Below, piece after piece: positions 25,698-32,515 of a stretch of 32,515 nt of DNA. A program made the position numbers and the translations under genes. The number at the start of each line of letters is the position of its first letter. Positions within the stretch are counted from its first letter, which is position 1. The notes under the pieces are model-generated. The model was not told the origin of the DNA. It saw nothing but the letters and a program-made list of their open reading frames with translations, and searched no databases. Source of the stretch: Roseateles sp. (GTDB lineage Bacteria; Pseudomonadota; Gammaproteobacteria; Burkholderiales; Burkholderiaceae_C); NCBI RefSeq assembly GCF_019237615.1, contig NZ_JAFAGT010000068.1:1-32515 (forward strand). The letters are read 5' to 3'.

Positions 25698-26147
25698 CTA
25701 CTGGTTGATCTCGGGCTCGGCCAGCTGGGCCAGCAGCTGCAGAGACTCCTGCCAGCCCATGATGCAGGCCTCGACCGGGATGACCGCCGGGATGCCTTCC
25801 TGCCGGATGTGCATCTCGGTGCCGCAGAACACGGCCTTCAGCTCGACCGTGGTCGTCATCTCGCCGGGCAGGTTGGGATCGTCGAAGCGGGCCGTGTAGC
25901 GCAGCAGCTTGCCGGGCTCCAGCTCCAGGTAGCGGCCACCGAAGCTGTGGCCGTGGCCGGTCGTGAGGTTGGTGAACGACATCTTGTAGCCGCCTCCGAC
26001 CCTGGCATCCATCTCGTGGACGGTGCCGGTGAAACCATGCGGCGGCAGCCACTTGGCCATCGCGGCGGGCGTCGTGAAGGCGCGCCAGACGCGCTCGGGC
26101 GGGCAGCGCAGCACCCGATGCAGGGTGATGGTGTTCGTGGTGGTCAT
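25698..26147 (-). CDS. SRPBCC/AHSA1-type protein
   Basis: 149-residue START-like (Aha1/CalC) small-ligand fold. [31 protein letters not shown] is the standard first segment of this family, with the Trp and Pro residues in place, and [23 protein letters not shown] follows. GGAG stands upstream of the ATG at 26147. Members bind hydrophobic ligands or act as co-chaperones; the ligand is unknown. It is convergent with the membrane protein, one base apart, and divergent from kup. Confidence 0.88.
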   Translation of the reverse strand: MTTTNTITLHRVLRCPPERVWRAFTTPAAMAKWLPPHGFTGTVHEMDARVGGGYKMSFTNLTTGHGHSFGGRYLELEPGKLLRYTARFDDPNLPGEMTTTVELKAVFCGTEMHIRQEGIPAVIPVEACIMGWQESLQLLAQLAEPEINQ

Positions 26148-26269
26148 GGCGATACTCCGGTGGCCGAGGACGATCCTCTGCAGACTCGACGATCAGACCC
26201 CGGCAGAATCGACACCACCAAGCCCGGACAAACCCGGGCCGGCCAGACGCCCGAGCCACTGCCCAGCCC

Positions 26270-28171
26270 ATGACCGAGCCCGCCGACCCTGCCAAGCCAC
26301 ATCCCCACCGAGCCGGCCTCGCCGCACTGACGGTCGGCGCCATCGGCGTCGTCTACGGCGACATCGGTACCAGCCCGCTCTACACCGTCAAGGAGATCTT
26401 CACGCCGGCCACCGGCGTCGCCGTCGCGCCGAACGAGCTGATCGGCGCGATCTCCGCCATCGTCTGGGCGCTCACGCTGGTGGTCACGCTGAAGTACGTC
26501 GTGCTGATCCTGCGCGCCGACAACCGTGGCGAGGGCGGCGGCCTGGCGCTGACGGCGCTGGCCACGCAGGCCGTGCGCGAACGCCCGCTGCTGCGCCGCT
26601 TCCTGCTGCTGTTGGGCGTGTTCGGCGCGACGCTGTTCTACGGCGACAGCGTCATCACGCCCGCCGTGTCGGTGATGGGCGCCATCGAGGGCCTGGAAAT
26701 CGTCAACCCGCACCTCGAAAGCTATGTGCTGCCGCTGTCGCTGGTGGTGCTGGTGGGCCTGTTCGTCGTGCAAAAGCATGGCACGCATGTGGTGGGCCGC
26801 GTGTTCGGCCCCGTGCTGATGCTGTGGTTCGCGGTACTGGCCGTCACCGGCGCGCTGCAGATCGCGCAGGAGCCGGCCATCCTGGCCGCGCTCAACCCGC
26901 TGCGGGCGCTGGAGTTCCTGATCGGCCGCGGCTGGCATGTGCTGGCCGTGGTGGGCGCCATCGTGCTGGCGCTGACCGGCGCCGAGGCGCTGTATGCCGA
27001 CATGGGTCATTTCGGCGCCCGGCCCATACGCATCGCCTGGAGCAGCATCGTCTTCCCGGCGCTGGCGCTGAACTACCTGGGCCAGGGCGCGCTGCTGATG
27101 CGCGACCCCTCGGCCATAGACAACCCCTTCTATCGCCTCTTCCCCGCCACGCTGGTGCTGCCGGCCGTGGCCCTGGCGGCCCTGGCCGCGGTGATCGCGT
27201 CACAGGCCGTCATCTCGGGTACCTACTCGATGACCAAGCAGGCCATACAGCTCGGCTTCCTGCCGCGCATGCAGGTGCGCAATACCTCGGCCTCCGAGGC
27301 CGGGCAGATCTACATCGCCGGAGTGAACTGGGCGCTGCTGCTGGGCGTGGTGGGTGCGGTGCTGCTGTTCCGCAGCTCTTCGGCGCTGGCCGGCGCCTAC
27401 GGCATCGCCGTCACGCTGACGATGTTGATCACGACCGTGCTGACCTTCTTCGTCATCCGCAACGGCTGGCGGCTGCCGGCGCCGCTGGCCTGGGGTGCCA
27501 CCGCCTTCTTCCTGGTGCTGGACGGGCTGCTGGTGGCCGGCTGCGCGATCAAGATCGTCGACGGCGGCTGGTTCCCGCTCGTGCTCGGCGGGCTGCTGTT
27601 CGTGCTGATGAGCACCTGGGCGCGCGGCCGTCGCTCGGTGCAGAAGCTGCTGCGCGAGGAAGGCCTGGAGCTGCTGCCGTTCATCGAGAACCTGCATGCC
27701 TTCGGTGATGCCGGGCGGCCGCGCGCGGCGCGCACCGCCGTCTACCCGGTGTCCAACCCGGCCCTGGTGCCGCCGGCGCTGCTGCACAACCTCAAGCACT
27801 ACCAGGTGCTGCACGAGCGCAACGTCGTGCTGACGGTCACGTTCTGCGAGCGGCCCTATGTGCCGGCCGCCGAGCAACTGCAGCTGGAGGCGCTGGCGCC
27901 CGGCTTCTGGCGGCTCGTCATCACCTACGGCTTCATGGACCAGCCCGACGTGCCGGCCGCGCTGGCCCGCTGCGAGGCGCGCGGCCTGCGCGCCGAGCCC
28001 GCCGAGACCAGCTATTTCCTGAGCCGCGAGACGCTGGTGCCGCGCACCGGCCTGGCGCATTGGCGCGAGGCGCTGTTTGCCACGATGAGCCGCAACGCCA
28101 GCGGCGCGGCGGACTATTTCCGCCTGCCCGGCAACGCGGTCGTGGAGCTCGGCACCAAGGTCCAGCTCTGA
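26270..28171 (+). CDS. kup: Low-affinity potassium uptake protein
   Basis: Kup/HAK/KUP-type potassium transporter of the inner membrane, 633 residues. [20 protein letters not shown] near residue 20 is the diagnostic motif, and [33 protein letters not shown] and [19 protein letters not shown] follow in the expected order. Twelve hydrophobic segments and a cytoplasmic C-terminal part of about 190 residues are visible. Length matches the family (about 620-630). Its stop is in the palindrome shared with the flavin reductase stop. Confidence 0.97.
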   Translation: MTEPADPAKPHPHRAGLAALTVGAIGVVYGDIGTSPLYTVKEIFTPATGVAVAPNELIGAISAIVWALTLVVTLKYVVLILRADNRGEGGGLALTALATQAVRERPLLRRFLLLLGVFGATLFYGDSVITPAVSVMGAIEGLEIVNPHLESYVLPLSLVVLVGLFVVQKHGTHVVGRVFGPVLMLWFAVLAVTGALQIAQEPAILAALNPLRALEFLIGRGWHVLAVVGAIVLALTGAEALYADMGHFGARPIRIAWSSIVFPALALNYLGQGALLMRDPSAIDNPFYRLFPATLVLPAVALAALAAVIASQAVISGTYSMTKQAIQLGFLPRMQVRNTSASEAGQIYIAGVNWALLLGVVGAVLLFRSSSALAGAYGIAVTLTMLITTVLTFFVIRNGWRLPAPLAWGATAFFLVLDGLLVAGCAIKIVDGGWFPLVLGGLLFVLMSTWARGRRSVQKLLREEGLELLPFIENLHAFGDAGRPRAARTAVYPVSNPALVPPALLHNLKHYQVLHERNVVLTVTFCERPYVPAAEQLQLEALAPGFWRLVITYGFMDQPDVPAALARCEARGLRAEPAETSYFLSRETLVPRTGLAHWREALFATMSRNASGAADYFRLPGNAVVELGTKVQL

Positions 28172-28185
28172 GGCCCGCTCAGAGC
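28165..28185. terminator. Palindromic hairpin holding both convergent stop codons
   Basis: Perfect 8-bp stem GCTCTGAG-gcccg-CTCAGAGC. The TGA of kup lies in the left arm and the TGA of the flavin reductase, on the other strand, in the right arm. No T-tract on either side. A bidirectional terminator or processing site is likely. Confidence 0.55.
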
Positions 28186-28655
28186 GGCAGCTCGGTGAAG
28201 TAGCGCCCGCCGTGGAAGATCAGCGGCTGCGCGCCCAGGCGCGCCGTGCAGCGTTCCACCTCGCCGACGAAGATGACATGGTCACCCTCCTCGTAGCGGC
28301 TGCGGTTGGCGCACTCGAAGGTGGCGACGGCGCCTTCCAGCACCGGCGCGCCACCCGCGCCCTCGCGCCAGGCCACGCCGGCGAAGCGGTCGATGTCGCG
28401 GGTCGCGAAGCGCTGGGCCAGATCCTTCTGGTCGGCGGCGAGGATGTTGATCGCATAGTGCGAGCCGCGCGTGAAGACCGGCATGGAGCCGGCGCGCCGC
28501 GCCAGGCTCCACAGCACCAGCGGCGGGTCCAGCGACACGGAGTTGAAGGAATTCGCGGTCAGGCCGACGAGTTCGCCGTCCGCGGAGCGCACGGTGACGA
28601 TGGTCACGCCGGTGGCGAAAAGCCCCAGGGCGGCCCGAAATTGCTGCGTGTCCAT
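28179..28655 (-). CDS. Flavin reductase family (FMN-binding split barrel) protein
   Basis: 158 residues from the ATG at 28655. FRAALGLFATGVTIVTVRSADG and VGLTANSFNSVSLDPPLVLWSL are the FMN-binding hallmarks of the flavin reductase/HpaC-like family, and HVIFVGEVERC plus the final PLIFHGGRYF are present. Such enzymes reduce FMN or FAD with NAD(P)H and hand it to a monooxygenase, but no monooxygenase gene is next to it. A longer N-terminus to 28697 would read into the intergenic repeat and is not favoured. Confidence 0.9.
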   Translation of the reverse strand: MDTQQFRAALGLFATGVTIVTVRSADGELVGLTANSFNSVSLDPPLVLWSLARRAGSMPVFTRGSHYAINILAADQKDLAQRFATRDIDRFAGVAWREGAGGAPVLEGAVATFECANRSRYEEGDHVIFVGEVERCTARLGAQPLIFHGGRYFTELPL

Positions 28656-28690
28656 ATCAATGGCGCCGTGCCGCCCCAAGGCATGGATAC

Positions 28691-28736
28691 GCCCCAATCG
28701 GGGGCAGCGAGCTGAGCGAGCGTGGGGGCAGTTTCA
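28691..28736. repeat. Dispersed intergenic repeat of Burkholderiales type
   Basis: GCCCC-AATC-GGGGC hairpin (28691-28705) followed by GAGCTGAGCGAGCGTGGGGG and CAGTTTCATT. Its reverse complement (AAACTGCCCCCACGCTCGCT...) is a repeat I recognise from many Comamonadaceae and relatives. It lies between two divergent genes. Confidence 0.6.
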
Positions 28737-28795
28737 TTTGGCCGATTGTCGCCAGTCCTACGAAAGCCCGGCCAACGCCATCGCACAATGCCGGG

Positions 28796-29770
28796 ATGCA
28801 TGCCGAAGACTTCCAGGTCCGTGACGACCTGCAGTTCACCGACCCGCCGCGCCGCATGTTCGGTGCCTGCGCCGACTGCGCCGCCGGCCGATGCGCGCCA
28901 CCCACCCGGCGCGGCCGCCGCCTCTTCACCGGGCTGCTCGCCGCCTCCGGCGCGGCCGCCTTGGTGCCGGCCTGGGCGCGCGAGGGCGTGGACGTCGGGC
29001 CCAAGAGCAAGTTCGCCGGCCTGGTGTCGGCCGAGCAGCTGGAACAGGCCGGCGGCCAGCAATACGCGCAGATGATGAGCCAGGCCTCCCAGCAGCGCGC
29101 GCTCGCACCCATGGAACATCCGCAGGCCCAGCGGCTGCGCTACATCGCCCAGCGCATCATCCCCTTCAGCTATGAATGGAACAGCCGCGCGCGGCAATGG
29201 AAATGGGAGGTCAACCTGCTGGGCAGCCCGGAGCTGAACGCCTTCTGCATGCCCGGCGGCAAGATCGCCTTCTATTACGGCATCCTGGAGAAGCTCAAGC
29301 TGGAGGATGACGAGGTCGCCGCCATCATGGGCCACGAAGTGGCCCATGCGCTGCGCGAGCATGCGCGCGAGCGCGTCGGCAAGTCCACCGCGACCAACGT
29401 GGTCGTCGAACTCGGCTCGGCGCTGTTCGGCCTGGGCAACCTGGGCCGCACGGTGGCCGGCTACGGCGCGCAGCTGGTCAACCTGAAGTTCAGCCGCGAC
29501 GACGAGAGCGAGGCCGATCTGGTCGGCATCGAGCTGTCGGCCCGTGCCGGCTACGACCCCGCCGCCGCCGTGCGGCTGTGGGAAAAGATGATGGCCGCCA
29601 ACAAGGGCGCACCGCCGCAGTGGCTGTCCACCCACCCGGCCAGCGCGACGCGCATCCGCGACATCCAGGCCAACCTGCCCAAGGTGGAAGGGCTCTACGC
29701 CCGCGCGCCGCGGCCGGAAAAGCGCTTCCCGGTCGCGCCGCCGCTCAAGTCCTCACCAACGGGCGGGTAG
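28796..29770 (+). CDS. M48 family metalloprotease, Tat-like export signal
   Basis: 324-residue zinc metallopeptidase with HEVAH at 180-184 and the third ligand in ESEAD (Glu237). LLGSPELNAFCMPGGKIAFYYGI before the zinc site is the typical M48 segment. Residues 38-60 (RRGRRLFTGLLAASGAAALVPA) look like a twin-arginine export signal, placing the enzyme in the periplasm. In front of it is an odd Cys-rich stretch, CADCAAGRC, at 25-33. The ATG at 28796 is used; M21 is an alternative that keeps the signal and Cys cluster. No TPR (BepA-like) domain is visible. The 3' end overlaps the Crp-type gene by 18 bp. Confidence 0.9.
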   Translation: MHAEDFQVRDDLQFTDPPRRMFGACADCAAGRCAPPTRRGRRLFTGLLAASGAAALVPAWAREGVDVGPKSKFAGLVSAEQLEQAGGQQYAQMMSQASQQRALAPMEHPQAQRLRYIAQRIIPFSYEWNSRARQWKWEVNLLGSPELNAFCMPGGKIAFYYGILEKLKLEDDEVAAIMGHEVAHALREHARERVGKSTATNVVVELGSALFGLGNLGRTVAGYGAQLVNLKFSRDDESEADLVGIELSARAGYDPAAAVRLWEKMMAANKGAPPQWLSTHPASATRIRDIQANLPKVEGLYARAPRPEKRFPVAPPLKSSPTGG

Positions 29771-30385
29771 GGTCTTCAGCCGCTGGTATTCGCCGGCCGC
29801 CACGCGCCTCAGATAGCCGCCCAGCTCCAGGTCCTTGACCAGCTTGGACACCATCTCGCGCGAACAGCCCAGGCGCTGGGCCATGCCCTGGTGGGTCAGC
29901 GCGAGGTGGCGGCCGTCGCCTGTGGACTCGTCGACGAGGTTCTTCAGCCGGCCGTAGACGTCGTTCAGCGCCAGCTGCTTGGTCGACAGCGTCGCCGCGC
30001 GCGCGCGGCGTATGACCTTGGTCAGCAGCTCGAAGGCGAACTCGGGGTGCTCGCTGATGTGGGTCAGCAAGCTGGCACGCGTGACCATGACGAGCCGGCT
30101 GGCCGTCTCGGTGATGACGCTGGCCGAGCGCGGCCCGCCATCCAGGCTCATTTCACCGACGTACTCGCCGGGGCCGTAGACGCCGTAGGTGATCTCGCGG
30201 CCGCGCGCATCGCTGCTGTAGGCGCGCAGCGAGCCGGACAGGATCAGGTAGAGGTTGTCGCCGATCGAGCTTTCCTCGATCAGCACGACGCCCTTGCGGT
30301 AGCTGCGCGCCAAGCCGCGCGCAGCCAGCAGCCGCAGCGACGGCGGCAAGGCCTGTAGTTCGTTGTCTAGGGATTCGTCAGCCAT
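29753..30385 (-). CDS. Crp/Fnr family transcriptional regulator
   Basis: 210 residues: cyclic-nucleotide-binding beta barrel (about 10-125) and a helix-turn-helix of the Crp type (MAQRLGCSREMVSKLVKDLELGGYL near 168-192). The phosphate-binding cassette GEMSLDGGPRSA (77-88) is close to that of cAMP-binding members, so a cyclic nucleotide ligand is possible; cysteines for an Fnr-type iron-sulfur cluster are absent (one Cys only). Its stop overlaps the convergent M48 gene by 18 bp. Targets unknown. Confidence 0.9.
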   Translation of the reverse strand: MADESLDNELQALPPSLRLLAARGLARSYRKGVVLIEESSIGDNLYLILSGSLRAYSSDARGREITYGVYGPGEYVGEMSLDGGPRSASVITETASRLVMVTRASLLTHISEHPEFAFELLTKVIRRARAATLSTKQLALNDVYGRLKNLVDESTGDGRHLALTHQGMAQRLGCSREMVSKLVKDLELGGYLRRVAAGEYQRLKTLPARW

Positions 30386-30562
30386 CCGAACGGCGCCGCG
30401 GGCAACAGGCCAGCGGCGCGCCGAATGTTAGCCCCTTGTCCAAGGAATACCTTGGCAGGTCTTGCAGTCCGCGTCGCGGCCCTTCGGCAAGCACATCGAC
30501 CAAGGCGCTCTGGCCCGGGAGCGGACCGGCGCCCGGGCCGCTGGGAGGGCCGAATTCGCGCG

Positions 30563-31240
30563 TCAATTGACCAGCTTGGCCGGCCGCAGCGACGACACCA
30601 GCGGCGGCAGCAGCGCGAGCTGGCGCATCAGCTCGCCGATGCTGTCGGCGCCGCTCTTGGCGCGGATGCTCTGGATCTGGCTGCGCACCGTCGAGATGGC
30701 GACGCCCTGGCGCTGCGCCACCTCGGTGGGCTTGACGCCGTTGGACAGCGCCTTCAGCACCTCGGTCTCCGCTGGCGTCAGCTGGTAGCGCAGCGCGAAC
30801 CACTGGGCGGCAAGGTCGCCGCAGAGCTGGCGGCGCTCCAGGATCAGCAGCACGGCGGCCTGGCTGACGTCGCGGTTGAGCGGTACGACGACAACGTTTG
30901 CGCGGCCGCATTCGGCGCGCTCGTCGCCCAGGCGCAGCAGGCAGCGCCGGCCGCTGGCCTCGGCCCCCTCCAGCGCGTCGGCCAGCGGCACGGCGTCGGT
31001 CAGCAGGCGGGCGCGCAGATGCTGGCCGACGAGCTCCAGCGGATGGTTGTCATCCAGCGACGCGCGCGCCGCGAGGTTGGCATGCAGCACGCGGCCGGCG
31101 CCGTTGAGCAGCACGACGCCATGGTCGAGCTCCTCGAGCACCAAACCCAGCCACTGATTGGACAGCGAAGCCGCGGCACGGCGCTCGCGAGGACGGGATC
31201 CGGGGGCCTGGCCCGCCTGTACAAACTCGGACATCCACAT
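30563..31240 (-). CDS. LuxR-type regulator with PAS-like N-terminus
   Basis: 225-residue transcription regulator. The C-terminal LuxR helix-turn-helix is plain (LTPAETEVLKALSNGVKPTEVAQRQGVAISTVRSQIQSIRAKSG, about 154-196). The N-terminal part (about 30-135) looks PAS-like (DHGVVLLNGAGRVLHANLAA) and may sense a small molecule. AGGAG seven bases upstream supports the start at 31240. No response-regulator receiver domain and no autoinducer-binding domain are seen. The 117-bp upstream region is low in GC and includes a perfect ACACGTGT palindrome (31322-31329). Confidence 0.87.
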   Translation of the reverse strand: MWMSEFVQAGQAPGSRPRERRAAASLSNQWLGLVLEELDHGVVLLNGAGRVLHANLAARASLDDNHPLELVGQHLRARLLTDAVPLADALEGAEASGRRCLLRLGDERAECGRANVVVVPLNRDVSQAAVLLILERRQLCGDLAAQWFALRYQLTPAETEVLKALSNGVKPTEVAQRQGVAISTVRSQIQSIRAKSGADSIGELMRQLALLPPLVSSLRPAKLVN

Positions 31241-31357
31241 CGAAGCACTCCTCAGCCCACCCCTTGCGAGCCATCATCAAAGCGTAGGAGAGCACGCTTG
31301 GCCAGAAGCGTAAATGTTGCTACACGTGTTTGTGAACGAATTACTGGCGACCGTCGC

Positions 31358-31999
31358 TCAGACGCCATCCGCAACATAGGGATTGCCGCGGCGCTCCCTT
31401 CCAATGCTGCTCTCCGGCCCATGGCCCGGTATGAAGATGGTGTCGTCGCCCATCGGCCACAGGCGCTGGCGGATGGCGTCGAGCAGCTGCTGATGGTTGC
31501 CGCCGGGGAAGTCGGTGCGGCCGATGCTGCCGGCGAACAGCACGTCGCCGACGAACACACGCTGGGCCGAGGCCGAGTGGAAGACGACGTGGCCCGGCGT
31601 GTGGCCGGGGCAATGACGCACGGCCAGGGTCTCGCGGCCGATCTGCACGGTGTCGCCATCGTCCAGCCAGCGGTCGGGCGTGAAGCCCTCGGCCGGCGGG
31701 AAACCGAACATCTGGCTCTGCTGCGCCAGGCCGTCGATCCAGAACTGGTCGCCCGGGTGGGGCCCGATGATGGGCAGGCCCTGCTCGCGCGCCAGCTGGC
31801 CCGTGCCGCCGGCATGGTCGATGTGGGCATGGGTCAGCCAGATGGCCTTCAGGTTCAGGCCGCGCTCGCGCACGGCCGCCATCAGCCGCGGCAGCTCGCC
31901 GCCAGGGTCGATGACCGCGGCGTCCGATGTGACGTCGCACCACACGATGGAGCAGTTCTGCTGGAAGGGCGTGACGGGCAGGGTCAGGTACTGGAGCAT
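31358..31999 (-). CDS. Metallo-beta-lactamase-fold hydrolase, glyoxalase II-like
   Basis: 213-residue MBL-fold hydrolase from the ATG at 31999 (an in-frame start at 32026 is possible). The zinc motif HAHIDH at 57-62, then His133 (CPGHTPGH), Asp152 (FVGDVLF) and His193 (IPGHGP) give a full two-metal site. The pattern and size are those of small GloC-type hydroxyacylglutathione hydrolases (glyoxalase II), which release D-lactate and glutathione from S-lactoylglutathione. That would fit with the presence of gshA, although the two are far apart. Other thioesterase roles are possible. Confidence 0.88.
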   Translation of the reverse strand: MLQYLTLPVTPFQQNCSIVWCDVTSDAAVIDPGGELPRLMAAVRERGLNLKAIWLTHAHIDHAGGTGQLAREQGLPIIGPHPGDQFWIDGLAQQSQMFGFPPAEGFTPDRWLDDGDTVQIGRETLAVRHCPGHTPGHVVFHSASAQRVFVGDVLFAGSIGRTDFPGGNHQQLLDAIRQRLWPMGDDTIFIPGHGPESSIGRERRGNPYVADGV

Positions 32000-32214
32000 G
32001 GGCGCATTGTTGGTGGCTGATAACAATGTTTTGATCTTGGTGTCAATGTATCGATCCGGACCTCAAGACGCGCACACCACATGCTGTCAAAGTTTTGACT
32101 CCTCCGGCAGAAGGATGAGCCCGCTGGGCCTTGCAGTGCCGTTATCCCCCCGCGGCAGAATAGTTGTCGTCTCCCTTTTCCCAGCGGATGACCCGCAGCG
32201 GAGCGACAGAAGTA
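32000..32214. other. Lower-GC region before the transposase remnants
   Basis: No convincing gene. It holds the upstream region of the hydrolase and a 14-bp inverted repeat (GTCAAA-gt-TTTGAC, 32086-32099) that may be an operator or the left end of the older insertion sequence. Reading frames through it have no recognisable protein features. Confidence 0.4.
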
Positions 32215-32289
32215 ATGCAGAGATTGAGAAGGACGCCTGAATTCAAAGAGCAGGCGTTGAGCAAGGCTAGTACAACATCCCCTAAATAA
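32215..32289 (+). pseudogene. Start of a transposase (helix-turn-helix OrfA-type), cut off
   Basis: ATG at 32215 gives MQRLRRTPEFKEQALSKA, which looks like the first residues of a transposase helix-turn-helix subunit (TPEFKEQAL is typical), but after about residue 18 the frame runs into unrelated AT-rich DNA and stops at 32287-32289. The break coincides with what looks like the end of the IS1595-like element. Confidence 0.5.
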
Positions 32290-32515
32290 GTTTCTTATAA
32301 AAGAGCTTTGATGTAAGCTCGACTCCCCATGGGGAGAGGCCGTCAAGCGCAAGTCGTCAAGCTGTCGAGGAAGGCTCTTTGATCGTTAGTTAGTGATGGT
32401 CATTCAGCCCCAATGCCAAAGCCAACAGTGGCGCGGACTTGCGTGGTTTTTTGCTGGCGCGGTCCAGCGCCCGGAACCAGCCGAGGTAGCTTTCCAGGTA
32501 GTCTGTGGCCACGCC
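32265..32515 (-). mobile_element. Right-hand piece of an IS1595-like insertion sequence, truncated by window edge
   Basis: Runs from a probable element end near 32265 (GGCTAGTACAACATCCCC) to the edge of the window. It contains the C-terminus of the transposase on the minus strand and a 14-bp perfect palindrome CTCCCCATGGGGAG (32323-32336) in the non-coding part. Only one end is visible, so the terminal repeat and target duplication cannot be checked. Confidence 0.5.
32390..32515 (-). CDS. IS1595-like transposase, C-terminal end (partial)
   Basis: Open on the minus strand from the window edge to a TAA at 32390-32392, 41 residues visible. The sequence reads DYLESYLGWFRALDR followed by PLLALALG, which is the characteristic C-terminus of IS1595-family transposases (YL-x2-YLGWFR). 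The DDE catalytic part lies outside the window. It is too short to be listed as a long frame. Family call is from memory of the C-terminal signature. Confidence 0.65.
   Translation of the reverse strand, partial: GVATDYLESYLGWFRALDRASKKPRKSAPLLALALGLNDHH

Overview
The window is very GC-rich DNA with dense, tightly packed genes. The gene content (Bug-type periplasmic binding protein, YejABEF-like peptide importer, proteobacterial GshA, Kup, PCu(A)C copper chaperone, IS1595-like transposase end) suggests a betaproteobacterium of the order Burkholderiales, probably near Rubrivivax/Roseateles/Leptothrix or the Comamonadaceae. This placement rests on protein style and on an intergenic repeat that looks typical of those genomes, not on a database search.

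Layout. (1) 143-8503, all on the minus strand: two tandem, membrane-anchored TPR-like/GGDEF diguanylate cyclases, a Bug-family solute-binding protein, a SulP anion transporter with a STAS domain, and gshA. The first three genes overlap by 4 nt each, so they look like one translationally coupled unit. (2) 8632-16073: a peptide ABC importer. The yejB-yejE-yejF order (minus strand) is divergent from two tandem paralogous family-5 solute-binding proteins (plus strand). (3) 16177-21496, plus strand: a SHOCT-PspC small membrane protein, a wax ester synthase/diacylglycerol acyltransferase, a lipase-like hydrolase, a DUF4184-like membrane protein, a stand-alone ClpP-like serine protease and a second alpha/beta hydrolase. 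(4) 21515-22977: a PCu(A)C copper chaperone, then a lower-GC patch with a ParDE-type toxin-antitoxin pair. (5) 22978-25696: a compact operon of a GntR/YtrA-type repressor, an ABC ATPase and a large polytopic membrane protein, with an inverted repeat over the promoter that fits autoregulation. (6) 25698-32000: an SRPBCC protein, the Kup potassium transporter, a flavin reductase, a Tat-like exported M48 metalloprotease, a Crp/Fnr regulator, a PAS-like/LuxR regulator and a glyoxalase II-like metallo-hydrolase. (7) 32000-32515: insertion-sequence debris. The C-terminus of an IS1595-like transposase runs off the window edge, and its element seems to interrupt the start of another transposase gene.

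Most genes are ordinary chromosomal housekeeping or accessory functions. The most noteworthy points are the coupled cyclase-cyclase-binding protein operon with an in-frame hexanucleotide repeat behind a signal peptide, the GntR-ABC-membrane operon with a visible operator, the ClpP-like protease inside a lipid/esterase cluster, the tandem binding-protein duplication, a hairpin containing both stop codons of a convergent gene pair, and the nested insertion sequences at the right edge. I did not find a CRISPR array, rRNA, tRNA, phage or obvious defence system beyond the toxin-antitoxin pair.
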